From positions 1 to 64,000 of the forward strand of contig JAKSDQ010000205.1 of assembly GCA_022360015.1 (NCBI GenBank): a stretch of 64,000 bases of DNA, read 5' to 3'. This document shows positions 50,079 through 58,539 of this stretch, one piece after another (position 1 is the first letter of the stretch; each line of letters begins with the position of its first letter). The notes below the pieces were generated by a model. That model was not told the DNA's origin. It was given only the letters and a program-made list of their open reading frames with translations, and did no database searches. The translations under genes and the position numbers were made by a program. The DNA is from Cytophagales bacterium (GTDB lineage Bacteria > Bacteroidota > Bacteroidia > Cytophagales > Cyclobacteriaceae).

Positions 50079-51194
50079 ATGATCATTGGTGTACCCAAAG
50101 AAATCAAAAATAATGAAAATCGCGTAGCCTTAACGCCTTCAGGTGTCAAGGAACTGGCCAAATACGGCCACGACATATACGTCCAGACCAACGCAGGTTC
50201 CGGGAGTGGATTTTCAGATACGCAATATGAAGAGGCAGGGGCAGCTATTCTCCCTGATATAAAATCTGTATACGACCGCGCTGAAATGATTATTAAGGTA
50301 AAAGAACCTATTCAGGAAGAATATACCCTGATTCACGAAAATCAGTTGGTTTTTACTTATTTTCATTTTGCTTCGTATGAGCCACTGACCAGGGCTATGC
50401 TTGAAAATAAATCAGTTTGCCTGGCTTATGAGACCGTAGAGAAGGAAGATCATAGTTTGCCATTATTGGTGCCCATGTCCGAAGTAGCGGGAAGAATGTC
50501 CGTTCAGGAAGGCGCCAAGTATCTGGAAAAGCCACTAAAAGGCAGGGGCATCCTGCTTGGGGGTGTGCCCGGGGTAAGGCCTGCCAAAGTACTCGTTCTC
50601 GGGGGTGGGATTGTCGGTACGCAGGCAGCCAAAATGGCGGCAGGCCTGGGGGCCGATGTGACAATTATGGATATCAGCCTGCCAAGATTAAGGTACCTGG
50701 CCGATATCATGCCCGCCAATGTGAACACCTATATGTCATCCGAATACAATATCAGGGAGCTGCTTCCTTCGCATGACCTGATAGTCGGGGCGGTGTTAAT
50801 TCCGGGAGCCAAAGCCCCTCACCTGATTACCCGGGACATGTTGAAACTGATGCGACCGGGAACGGTATTGGTAGATGTGGCCGTGGATCAGGGAGGATGT
50901 ATTGAAACCTGTAAGCCCACCACGCATGAGAACCCTACCTATATCATTGACGACATTGTACATTATTGTGTAGCCAATATGCCGGGAGCGGTACCCTATA
51001 CGTCTACCCTGGCCCTGACCAACGCTACCCTGCCTTATGCCCTGCAACTGGCCAACAAAGGCTGGGAAAAAGCTTGCCAGGAAAACCGGGAGCTCAGGCT
51101 GGGACTTAATATTGTTAAAGGAGAGATTGTCTACAAAGGTGTTTCTGAAGCTTTTGGCCTTCCCTATCGCAAGGTAGAAGAATATTTAGTATAA
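50079..51194 (+). CDS. ald: Alanine dehydrogenase
   Basis: 371 residues from the ATG giving [20 protein letters not shown]; an upstream in-frame ATG adds 22 residues without family similarity. Seen: [11 protein letters not shown] (substrate-binding Arg and Lys region), [13 protein letters not shown] (Lys about 75), NAD-binding [20 protein letters not shown] (about 169-188) with Asp at the end of strand 2 (VTIMD), and a late [16 protein letters not shown]. Family length. Known: reversible deamination of L-alanine to pyruvate with NAD. Convergent with the HsdR_N gene, 31-base overlap at the 3' ends. Confidence 0.95.
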   Translation: MIIGVPKEIKNNENRVALTPSGVKELAKYGHDIYVQTNAGSGSGFSDTQYEEAGAAILPDIKSVYDRAEMIIKVKEPIQEEYTLIHENQLVFTYFHFASYEPLTRAMLENKSVCLAYETVEKEDHSLPLLVPMSEVAGRMSVQEGAKYLEKPLKGRGILLGGVPGVRPAKVLVLGGGIVGTQAAKMAAGLGADVTIMDISLPRLRYLADIMPANVNTYMSSEYNIRELLPSHDLIVGAVLIPGAKAPHLITRDMLKLMRPGTVLVDVAVDQGGCIETCKPTTHENPTYIIDDIVHYCVANMPGAVPYTSTLALTNATLPYALQLANKGWEKACQENRELRLGLNIVKGEIVYKGVSEAFGLPYRKVEEYLV

Positions 51195-51631
51195 TCCGGC
51201 AGCTCATACAATGATGTGAATCCCGGCCTGTCAAAATCAATTTCAAAAAAATAATGGTGAAGGCCATTGCTAACGGCCAGGTATGGTGCTTTCAGCGTCT
51301 GGTTGTATATTGAGACCTGATTCAGCACTTTCTGATCGAGCTTTTGCCGGTAAGACTTACATTCCACCAGAATCAATGGGAGACCCTCCCGGTTGTAAAC
51401 CACAATATCGGACCTTTTTGCCAGTTTATTGTATCTCAGTCCGCTTTCAATTTTCATCAAAGATGGCGGATAGTGCAACTCAGTGATCAGGTAATGGGCA
51501 AAATGCTGGCGCACCCATTCTTCAGGTGTTAGTACTACCCTTTTTTTTCTGAAAGTATCGAAGATGAATACCTTGCCTTCCTCCTTGCTAAGTTTCACTT
51601 CAATTGCGGGAAGGTTCAGGGGAATCATCAA
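51164..51631 (-). CDS. HsdR_N-type (PD-(D/E)XK) nuclease-fold protein
   Basis: 155 residues. Seen: EEWVRQHFAHYLITELHYPP (about 37-56), KRSDIVVYNREGLPLILVEC (about 72-91) followed by K, giving Asp and Glu-x-Lys of the active site, then LDQKVLNQVSIYNQTLKAPY and LAVSNGLHHYFFEID. Known: small stand-alone proteins with the N-terminal fold of type I restriction HsdR are widespread in Bacteroidota; no HsdM/HsdS is here, so it is not a restriction system. Function unknown. Confidence 0.85.
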   Translation of the reverse strand: MMIPLNLPAIEVKLSKEEGKVFIFDTFRKKRVVLTPEEWVRQHFAHYLITELHYPPSLMKIESGLRYNKLAKRSDIVVYNREGLPLILVECKSYRQKLDQKVLNQVSIYNQTLKAPYLAVSNGLHHYFFEIDFDRPGFTSLYELPDYTKYSSTLR

Positions 51632-51792
51632 TCAGGTACTTTAGGGATTTCAACAGGTAATTCGCAATAAATATATATCAAAAATGGTTAGGGTTAAGGC
51701 ACGTTTCAAGAAAACTAACATTTATTGACAAACTATTGTACATTTGCCCATCATTTGGTTTATTAAGGCTTCCCTAAATGTGTTGACTTTTT

Positions 51793-53583
51793 ATGATTCC
51801 CGACGAATTTCAGTCTTTCTTTGTATTAATTGTAATATTCCTGATTTTTTACTTCATCTACCGGGATTTACTGAGGCCATCTGTCAGCTTTTTGTTCGCT
51901 GTGCTCACCTTTCTGGTAACCGGTGTTTTGACTTATCAGGAAGTTTTAACCGGCTTCTCCAATGACAAAATCGCCAGCATTATTATATTAATTCTGATCA
52001 GTGCCGGGTTAAGAAAAAACTACAACATAGAACTTGTTTTTGACAAAATTTTCAAAAGCGCCAGGACATACAGGGCCTTTTTATTCAGAATGATGGCCCA
52101 GGTGGCTGTCATTTCCAGCCTTATCAACAATGCACCGGTGGTCGCCTTAATGACCCCCTATGTGTTTAACTGGGGAAAAATAAATAATGTGGCCCCCTCT
52201 AAGCTGCTGATCCCGTTGTCATTTGCCACTATTATGGGAGGCATGATTACGGTCATTGGCACCTCCACCACACTATTGCTTAATGGTTTTTTATCTGAAA
52301 ATAACCTCGTGGAAATACAATCCCTGGATTTACTGATACTGGGGGCATCGGTAACGGTAACAGGTATCTTGTTTCTGGGGTTAGTAGGGCATCGTTTACT
52401 TCCTAATTATGTGGATGTTATTGAGAAATTCAGAAGAAATGCCAGGGAATACCTGGTGGAAACACATCTTACCAAAAACTCGAACCTTGTCGACAAATCT
52501 ATCATCGAAGCAGGCCTTAGAAATCTAAACGGCGTATATCTGGTAGAAATAATCAGGAACGATGAACTAATCTCACCAGTAAGTCCCGAAGAAATCATCA
52601 GACATCAGGACAAATTGATTTTCGCCGGTAATACCAATAACATCGTAGATTTAATCAACTCGGATAAGGGCTTGACACTTCCGTCAAACACCGATAGCGA
52701 ATATCCTTCATCCGAAATTGAGGTAACCGAATGTGTGATCAGCAACAGTTCCAGTTTGATTGGGAAAATGGTACGTAACACAGATTTCAGGAACAGGTAT
52801 GATGCTGCAGTGGTGGCTATTCATCGGGATGGGGAAAAAATGAGCGGTAAAATCGGCGACACTATCTTGAAATCAGGTGACTTGTTATTGCTGTACACAG
52901 GAACAAATTTCAAAGAGCGGGTCGATTTATATCGCGACCTGTTTATTATCTCCAGCCAGCGAAAAGCTGTAAAACCCACAGCTAAAAAGTATATTGCCCT
53001 GGCGGTGATGGTGGCTTTAATCGCCCTGTTGTATTTTTTTGGAGAAATATCGTTGTTTCCGGTAACATTAATCATCTATGGGACCATGATTGGTTTCGGC
53101 ATGGTAACTATCAGGGATATTAAACGGGAAATCGACCTCAACCTTGTCGCAATACTTGTTTTTAGCCTCGCAATCGGGTTGGCTATCTTGAAAACCAATG
53201 CCGGAAATCTGTTGGCGAATGCCTTTATTGGTGTTCTGGAGCCTTTCGGCATGGTCGCCATTTTATTGGGGTTGGTGTTGGTCACCAATATTTTGACCTC
53301 CCTGGTAGGAAATGCCGGCGCAATTTCCATTTCATTTCCCCTGGCTTTATCGATTACTCAAAACTTAAACACTGACGGTATGCCGTTTTACCTCGCGATC
53401 GCTTTCGCTGCCTCCGCCACTTTTCTGACTCCCATCAGCTACCAAACCAACCTGATCATTTATGGCCCTGGCGGCTACACTTTCAAAGACTTCTTCAGAA
53501 TTGGTTTACCTGTCACCATCCTTTATCTAACCATAGCCATGGCCGGCATCATATTTTTATACAGAGAAATCCTGATCAATTAA
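51793..53583 (+). CDS. SLC13/DASS-type permease with two TrkA_C (RCK_C) domains
   Basis: 596 residues. Seen: N-terminal membrane half (helices about 8-195) with the SNT-like SLINNAPVVALMTPYVFNWG (about 110-129) and a TTLLLNGFL turn. Two cytosolic RCK_C modules follow (about 205-290 and 305-385: VDKSIIEAGLRNLNGVYLVE; IGKMVRNTDFRNRYDAAVVA). A C-terminal membrane half follows (about 405-595), with LTSLVGNAGAISISFPLALS and a GPGGYTFKDFFRIGLPV ending. Known: sodium-coupled sulfate, phosphate or dicarboxylate importers. The likely substrate is sulfate or another anion; not decidable here. Confidence 0.9.
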   Translation: MIPDEFQSFFVLIVIFLIFYFIYRDLLRPSVSFLFAVLTFLVTGVLTYQEVLTGFSNDKIASIIILILISAGLRKNYNIELVFDKIFKSARTYRAFLFRMMAQVAVISSLINNAPVVALMTPYVFNWGKINNVAPSKLLIPLSFATIMGGMITVIGTSTTLLLNGFLSENNLVEIQSLDLLILGASVTVTGILFLGLVGHRLLPNYVDVIEKFRRNAREYLVETHLTKNSNLVDKSIIEAGLRNLNGVYLVEIIRNDELISPVSPEEIIRHQDKLIFAGNTNNIVDLINSDKGLTLPSNTDSEYPSSEIEVTECVISNSSSLIGKMVRNTDFRNRYDAAVVAIHRDGEKMSGKIGDTILKSGDLLLLYTGTNFKERVDLYRDLFIISSQRKAVKPTAKKYIALAVMVALIALLYFFGEISLFPVTLIIYGTMIGFGMVTIRDIKREIDLNLVAILVFSLAIGLAILKTNAGNLLANAFIGVLEPFGMVAILLGLVLVTNILTSLVGNAGAISISFPLALSITQNLNTDGMPFYLAIAFAASATFLTPISYQTNLIIYGPGGYTFKDFFRIGLPVTILYLTIAMAGIIFLYREILIN

Positions 53584-53610
53584 CACCCCGTTCACCAACC
53601 ACCAAACCAA

Positions 53611-53662
53611 TTGCCCACTGCCAACTATTCATTGTCAATTTTCAACTGTCAAGTGTCAATTA
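53611..53662. repeat. TTGTCAA heptamer array, locus 2
   Basis: Seven 7-base units in register (TTGCCCA, CTGCCAA, CTATTCA, TTGTCAA, TTTTCAA, CTGTCAA, GTGTCAA), then TTAC. Same family as the arrays near 21658, 61676 and 61813. Lies between the permease and the dead MFS gene. Confidence 0.7.
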
Positions 53663-54078
53663 CAACCCACCTGTCTCAATTCACCGCCCCAAGCCCAGAC
53701 TGCCGGACCAACACTGGTCAATATACAGCAAATGATCTCCCATTCTATGTTTTCACCGGTAAAAAAGAACAATCCAATACAGGAAAAGGCCCCCGGATAA
53801 ACAAAAATCTTCTTTTTCCCTGCATAATCTGCCATTCCTGAAAGCAGTGGCAATATCATGGCCACCAAAAGAAATGAAAACAACAAGGCATAAGAATAAA
53901 GCATAGAATTGATCATCTCCTATCCAAAAAAATTGACTACTGCCGACCCGGTAGATGACAGGGCTACGTTGTGATAGTACACAGGAAAAATGGCAGAGGT
54001 GATAACCAGGAAATAAACAGAATTGGCCCAATCATACATGGCCCGGGCATTGATAACGCTTTTCTTGTTTTTATCCAT
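53656..54078 (-). pseudogene. UMF1-type MFS transporter, broken by amber stop and 3' truncation
   Basis: From ATG: INARAMYDWANSVYFLVITS then AIFPVYYHNV (first helix of UMF1-type transporters), to VNFFG, then TAG at 53920-53922. The same frame continues EMINSMLYSYALLFSFLLVA, LLSGMADYAGKKKIF (family loop G-x-x-A-D-x-x-G-x-K-K) and IGLFFFTGENIEWEIICCIL, and ends in unrelated residues at 53656. About 140 codons out of some 400 remain, so at least ten helices are lost. It is downstream of the ExbD terminator and no longer functional. Confidence 0.88.
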
Positions 54079-54097
54079 ACATTAAAATTGCCGGAAA

Positions 54098-54131
54098 ATA
54101 AAAAAGTCTTTCCGGGATGAAAAGACTTTTC
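54098..54131 (-). terminator. Terminator of the exbB-exbD operon
   Basis: Minus strand AAAAGTCTTT, nine-base loop, AAAGACTTTTTTATTTT: perfect 10-bp stem running into a T-rich tail, 27 bases after the last stop. Confidence 0.85.
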
Positions 54132-54157
54132 TAGTAAAGTATCAAATAATTAAAATT

Positions 54158-54619
54158 TTACATATCTACCTTTCTCGGCGTGTTATAGAGCACTTTAAGT
54201 GCGTTTGCTTCTTTCAATTCTTGCTGTACATCAGTGACTATACCCATTTTGGTTTCCTTATCAATCTTCAGCGACATAGTAATCTGATCCCTCTCGGACT
54301 CATCCAATTTGTCCTTTTCTGTCAAAACAAACTGCACAATTTCCTTGGTACCAATGAAATTGTCGTTCACCTGAACCCGTGGCTCGACACCAAATTCCTT
54401 GGCATTTTTTGGCTTACCAATGTATATGTAGCTTACCAATGATTTTCTCTCAATTTTTTTCAATTGAGTTGCCAAAGGTAACTGTTGGTTTACCAACAAT
54501 TCGACTTCCCTCAATACTGTGGTTACCATAAAAAAGAACAACAGCATAAATATGATATCGGGTAATGCGGCAGTAGGTATATCCTGACTGGCTTTCGAAC
54601 TTTTCTTAAACTTCGACAT
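54158..54619 (-). CDS. exbD: ExbD/TolR-family biopolymer transport protein (second copy)
   Basis: 153 residues from the ATG giving MSKFKKSSKASQDIPTAALP; the start lies 1 base after the stop of the preceding exbD. Seen: one membrane helix (about 22-42, PDIIFMLLFFFMVTTVLREV, with the conserved Asp) and a periplasmic domain (about 60-153) with a long polar insertion. Known: works with ExbB and TonB to energise outer-membrane receptors such as the SusC protein of this window. Bacteroidota often carry two ExbD genes per ExbB. Confidence 0.93.
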   Translation of the reverse strand: MSKFKKSSKASQDIPTAALPDIIFMLLFFFMVTTVLREVELLVNQQLPLATQLKKIERKSLVSYIYIGKPKNAKEFGVEPRVQVNDNFIGTKEIVQFVLTEKDKLDESERDQITMSLKIDKETKMGIVTDVQQELKEANALKVLYNTPRKVDM

Positions 54620-54620
54620 A

Positions 54621-55208
54621 TCAGCTTCCTCCGTATTTTGTTGGTTCTGCGATTGATATTTGTTTCGGGAACTGGGGTTTACCGTTTTCATCTATCTCCC
54701 TGGCCCTGTCATAGAGTTTTTTCTGGTCAGGATCGCCTCGATCCAATTTCCTGAACTCCTCAGCAGTCAGCCCCACTTTTTCGCCGTACATTTCATTGTA
54801 GGCTGCTTCGCATTGGTCATAAACACTAATAAAAATGTCATAACTTGTTCCCCTGTCTGCTTTAATAGAAACTATCGCATCAGAAGGGCTATCCGAAAGA
54901 TTGGGGTCCTTGCCATTGTTTAGCACAAACTTTTTAACCATGTCTTTCAACAGGCTAACATCATACAACGGTTCATCCTCCACCAACAGCTTATCCTGTG
55001 AATTGATCAGGATTTTAAAAATGTTTCTTTGGTTAAACTTGATATCCGGAGGTGGCTCATTTGGGTCAGGTTTCGGAGGGAGCCGGATCAGAATTCCTTT
55101 ATCTGTTGCTATTTGTGTGGTTACGAGAAAAAATATCAACAACAGAAATGCAATATCGGCCATTGAACCGGAATTGATTTGCCCCGCCCCTCGGTTTGTT
55201 CGTCTCAT
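54621..55208 (-). CDS. exbD: ExbD/TolR-family biopolymer transport protein (first copy, enlarged periplasmic part)
   Basis: 195 residues. Seen: INSGSMADIAFLLLIFFLVT (about 11-30; helix with the proton-path Asp), a Pro-rich linker (LPPKPDPNEPPPDIKFNQRN), then a periplasmic domain longer than usual with inserted YDQCEAAYNEMYGEKVGLTA. Known role as for ExbD. It overlaps the upstream gene by 1 base (TAATG). Confidence 0.92.
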   Translation of the reverse strand: MRRTNRGAGQINSGSMADIAFLLLIFFLVTTQIATDKGILIRLPPKPDPNEPPPDIKFNQRNIFKILINSQDKLLVEDEPLYDVSLLKDMVKKFVLNNGKDPNLSDSPSDAIVSIKADRGTSYDIFISVYDQCEAAYNEMYGEKVGLTAEEFRKLDRGDPDQKKLYDRAREIDENGKPQFPKQISIAEPTKYGGS

Positions 55209-55537
55209 TATTTAAAGATTTTACTAACTTCAGTAACAATAATCCCTACGATGGCACCTCCCAGAAGGATGTACATCATAGTTAATACTCCCCCAATCCT
55301 TTGCACGCCTCCGGGTGTGAGTCCCTGTTCAGCCGCCTTGGTGCTGACAGTATCATAACTGGACAAACCCCATGAAACCAGAAATACCACAAATAAGATC
55401 GCCAAACCTATTCCTGTGATAACCAGAGACTTAGGATTATTGACAGCGTTGATCAAAGGCAGGACGATAACAGCCAATACGGCCACACCTACTAAAATAT
55501 AGGTTAAGTACAAGCCAAATTCTATTAATTCGGTCAT
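55208..55537 (-). CDS. Three-helix membrane protein of the exbB-exbD operon
   Basis: 109 residues; three hydrophobic helices (about 8-30, 36-58, 82-105: YLTYILVGVAVLAVIVLPLI; SLVITGIGLAILFVVFLVSW; GGVLTMMYILLGGAIVGIIV). No recognised motif. Known: small membrane proteins at this position are a regular part of Bacteroidota ExbB-ExbD operons, without assigned role. Coupled by a 1-base overlap to exbD. Confidence 0.8.
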   Translation of the reverse strand: MTELIEFGLYLTYILVGVAVLAVIVLPLINAVNNPKSLVITGIGLAILFVVFLVSWGLSSYDTVSTKAAEQGLTPGGVQRIGGVLTMMYILLGGAIVGIIVTEVSKIFK

Positions 55538-55561
55538 AATCTTAATAATTTAAGGTTAAAA

Positions 55562-56413
55562 TTATTTGGAAAGATTATGTCTTACCAGAATATCCACTAA
55601 AGAAATGGAAGCATCTTCCATGTCATTTACAAGTGAATCAATTTTAGACACCAAATAATTATAGAATAATTGCAATATAACGGCCACAATCAGACCGGCT
55701 ACTGTAGTCAAAAGCGCCACCTTAATACCTCCGGCAACCAACGAAGGAGATATATCACCGACTGCTTCAATCGCATCGAAAGCCTGGATCATACCAAGCA
55801 CCGTACCCATGAAACCCAACATCGGTGCCAATGAAATAAATAATGAAATCCAGACCAATCCTTTTTCCAATCTTCCCATTTCTACTGATCCGTAGGAGAT
55901 AATTGATTTTTCAACCATTTCCACTCCTTCGGAAGCCCTCATTAATCCTTGTGTAAAAATTGAAGCCACAGGACCTTTTACCCCGGCTGTATAATCTTTG
56001 GCCGCTTCAACACCGCCCGATGCCAGTGCATCTTCAACCCCTGCGAGCAGTTTTTTGGTGTTGGTAGTTGCTAAATTAAGCGTTATAATACGCTCTATAG
56101 CAATGGCTAACCCTAAAATTAAACAAACCAGCACGATCCCCATAAACTCCCATCCGCCATCGATAAAGTATTTCAATACCCTGCGATGGAAAGTTCTGGT
56201 TTCTTCTGCCTGTGCTGCGGCGGCAGCGGCGGCAGCGGCGGCAGCGGCTTCCTGCTGAGCTATCCTCTCCTCTTCTGCCCTTTGCTCAGCGGCGGCGATA
56301 GAATCTGCGACTGCCTGGGCAGAGTCAGCTTCTACTTCCTGGGCAATAGAATAAGATGAGTAACCCAGGGTCAACACACCTGAAAGCATTAATAAGGTAA
56401 TTAACTTTTTCAT
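55562..56413 (-). CDS. exbB: ExbB/TolQ/MotA-family proton channel protein with Ala-rich periplasmic extension
   Basis: 283 residues. Seen: signal-like helix (about 1-25), a charged stretch with an uninterrupted run of twelve Ala (about 55-67) between Glu-rich flanks, predicted helix; first channel helix (about 90-112), GLVWISLFISLAPMLGFMGT (about 186-205) then VLGMIQAFDAIEAVGDISPS, and the last helix (KVALLTTVAGLIVAVILQLF). The Thr and small residues of the proton path are present. Known: pentamer holding ExbD. Odd: the extension is longer and more alanine-rich than in textbook ExbB. Confidence 0.93.
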   Translation of the reverse strand: MKKLITLLMLSGVLTLGYSSYSIAQEVEADSAQAVADSIAAAEQRAEEERIAQQEAAAAAAAAAAAAQAEETRTFHRRVLKYFIDGGWEFMGIVLVCLILGLAIAIERIITLNLATTNTKKLLAGVEDALASGGVEAAKDYTAGVKGPVASIFTQGLMRASEGVEMVEKSIISYGSVEMGRLEKGLVWISLFISLAPMLGFMGTVLGMIQAFDAIEAVGDISPSLVAGGIKVALLTTVAGLIVAVILQLFYNYLVSKIDSLVNDMEDASISLVDILVRHNLSK

Positions 56414-56496
56414 AATTTAAATTTTAATTATTCTCAGATTATAAGGTTAAATAGTTTTGATATATAAGCTAAAGATTTCTGTCATGTATGTCTGAG

Positions 56497-56584
56497 CGGA
56501 GAGGAAGGGATTCGAACCCTTGGTACCCTTTTGGGGCACACTCACTTTCCAGGCGAGCACCTTCGACCACTCGGTCACCTCTCC
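56497..56584 (-). tRNA. tRNA-Ser (anticodon GGA)
   Basis: 88 bases on the minus strand. Acceptor GGAGAGG/CCTCTCC, discriminator G; D-arm GACCGAGTGGTCGAAGGTGC; anticodon stem CTCGC/GTGAG with loop CTGGAAA giving GGA; long variable arm; T-arm GGGTTCGAATCCC. CCA not encoded. Confidence 0.96.
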
Positions 56585-56676
56585 AAATAATGCTATTTTA
56601 TTACTTGGAGAAACAAATAAATTAATAAAAAACGCTTTATGCAAATTTTAAAATAACTTTTCATATTTTTAGCCGG

Positions 56677-57738
56677 TTAACTCATTTCCCCGCATAATGG
56701 TATTTTCAGCCTTTCTTTTACTTTTTTAATCGAATCTTCATTACTTAATAAATACATCATTTTGGTGATAGCCGCCTCAGTGGTTATATCACTACCGCTC
56801 ACCACGCCTATATCCGCCAGCATTTTGCTCGTTTGATAACGGCCCTGCATAACCCTTCCACCGGTACATTGTGAAACATTGAACATGATAATGTTATTTT
56901 TTATAGCGTTTTTCAGGTAATCGGCAAACCACGGGTCGGCAGTAACAGTTCCCGACCCGTACGTCTCAAGTACCACGCCTTTCAGGCCACGGATAGACAA
57001 GATATTTTCAACCACACCGGGGGTCATACCAGGAAAAACTTTCAGGATGGCCACATTTGTATCCAGTATTTTTTTGTAGGAGAGCCTGGCATCTTTGCGA
57101 TATGCGCCCAGCGCGGAATAATCATATTCTATGTCTACCCCCGCTTCTGCCAGGGAAGGGTAATTTTCAGACTCAAAAGCATTAAAGTGAGAACTTTCAA
57201 CCTTTTTGGAACGATTGCCCCGTAAAAGCAGGTAACTAAAGTAAATGCAAACTTCAGAAACCACCGGCTTTTCCCCATCTTTGGAGGAGGCTATATCGAG
57301 GGCTGTGATAAGATTCTCCCTGGCGTCTGATCTCGCTGCACCGATGGGAAGCTGTGCCCCGGTAAAAATTACAGGTTTATTCAATCCCTCCAGCATAAAA
57401 CTCAAAGCTGACGCGCTGTAGGCCATTGTATCCGTACCATGTAATACAACAAATCCGTCATATGAGTCATAGTTTTCAAAAATGATATAAGCCAGATCAT
57501 TCCAATGCTCCAGTTGGATACTGGACGAATCTATGGGTTCCGGGAAAGAAATCACTGTGATATTAATGTCAAAGCCTCTCAGATAACTGATTCTGTCCAT
57601 AATATGGCCAAAGTTAAAAGGCACCAGTGACCCGGAATCGTCATATAACATCCCAATCGTTCCACCGGTGTAGATTAATAAGATAGTGGCTTTAGGTGAG
57701 TTTTTCCGGGTTTGAAACTTCACAATCTTATACTTCAT
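56677..57738 (-). CDS. ansA: Type I (cytosolic) L-asparaginase
   Basis: 353 residues. Seen: YTGGTIGMLYDDSG (about 23-36; first catalytic Thr), the second motif VLHGTDTMAYSASALSFML (about 98-116; Thr and Asp), GAQLPIGAARSDARENLITA, and KGVVLETYGSGTV. No signal peptide, so cytosolic. Known: hydrolyses asparagine to aspartate and ammonia. Its start overlaps the tatD stop by 4 bases. Confidence 0.95.
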   Translation of the reverse strand: MKYKIVKFQTRKNSPKATILLIYTGGTIGMLYDDSGSLVPFNFGHIMDRISYLRGFDINITVISFPEPIDSSSIQLEHWNDLAYIIFENYDSYDGFVVLHGTDTMAYSASALSFMLEGLNKPVIFTGAQLPIGAARSDARENLITALDIASSKDGEKPVVSEVCIYFSYLLLRGNRSKKVESSHFNAFESENYPSLAEAGVDIEYDYSALGAYRKDARLSYKKILDTNVAILKVFPGMTPGVVENILSIRGLKGVVLETYGSGTVTADPWFADYLKNAIKNNIIMFNVSQCTGGRVMQGRYQTSKMLADIGVVSGSDITTEAAITKMMYLLSNEDSIKKVKERLKIPLCGEMS

Positions 57739-58505
57739 ATCTTAAATAGATTTTCTGCGTTCGATGTTGTCTTTTCGGCTACTTCCGCTAAGGTTATCCC
57801 TTTCAATTCAGCAATCCTTCCTGCAATTAAAGGAATATAGCCGGGTTGGTTTCTTTTACCGCGGTAAGGAACCGGTGCCAGGTAGGGACTGTCGGTTTCG
57901 AGCAATACATGGTCCATATCGAGATAGGGGACTACTTTGTCCATTCCTCCATTTTTAAAGGTGGTCACACCACCGAGACCTAGGTAAAAACCCTGCCGGA
58001 TCACTCTTTCCGCTTCCTCCACTGTCCCGGTAAAACAATGAAATACACCCTTGAGCGAACCGTCATTCAGTTGCTCAACCAATGCAATGGTTTCATCAAA
58101 AGATTCACGGCAATGGATCACTATCGGAAGCCGATACTTTTTGGCCAGGTTGGACTGGATGATAAAGGCCGCCTGCTGTTCTTTCAGGAATGACTTGTCC
58201 CAGTATAGGTCAATACCAATTTCTCCTACCGCAATGAATTTCCGCCTGGCCAGCCAACTTTCTACAAGTGCCAGGGCTTTTTCAAATCCTGGTTTTACCG
58301 AGCATGGGTGCAGCCCCATCATGGCAAAACAGCTTTCGGGAAATGCCCTTTCCAGGGCCAGCATATCTTCCACGGAGTCAGGATCTATGTTGGGCATAAA
58401 TATTTTATTTACCCCCTCTGACCGGCATTGAGCAATTACCTGCGCTATATCCTCTTTAAAGTCATCAAGATAGATATGGGCATGCGTATCAATAAAATCT
58501 GGCAT
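57735..58505 (-). CDS. TatD-family metal-dependent hydrolase (DNase)
   Basis: 256 residues. Seen: DTHAHIYLDDF (about 6-16), VGEIGIDLYWDKS (about 91-103), PIVIHCRESFDET (about 126-138), GVFHCFTGTVEEA (about 153-165), and LLETDSPYLAPVPYRGKRNQ (about 200-219), providing all His, Glu and Asp metal ligands. Known: 3'-5' DNase or D-aminoacyl-tRNA deacylase-like hydrolase. Cotranscribed with ansA. Confidence 0.94.
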   Translation of the reverse strand: MPDFIDTHAHIYLDDFKEDIAQVIAQCRSEGVNKIFMPNIDPDSVEDMLALERAFPESCFAMMGLHPCSVKPGFEKALALVESWLARRKFIAVGEIGIDLYWDKSFLKEQQAAFIIQSNLAKKYRLPIVIHCRESFDETIALVEQLNDGSLKGVFHCFTGTVEEAERVIRQGFYLGLGGVTTFKNGGMDKVVPYLDMDHVLLETDSPYLAPVPYRGKRNQPGYIPLIAGRIAELKGITLAEVAEKTTSNAENLFKI

Positions 58506-58539
58506 CAGTGTAAACCTCGAAATTTTTCGGCTAATATGC

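Noticed and set aside
51164-51631. Type I restriction system
   Set aside because: Only an HsdR_N-like small protein is present; no HsdM, HsdS or helicase domain.
53611-53662. Heptamer array considered as CRISPR
   Set aside because: Seven-base units without unique spacers and no cas genes.
56447-56644. 65-codon frame on the minus strand containing GEVTEWSKVLAWKVSVP
   Set aside because: It is the translated tRNA-Ser gene plus flanks, a well-known spurious protein.
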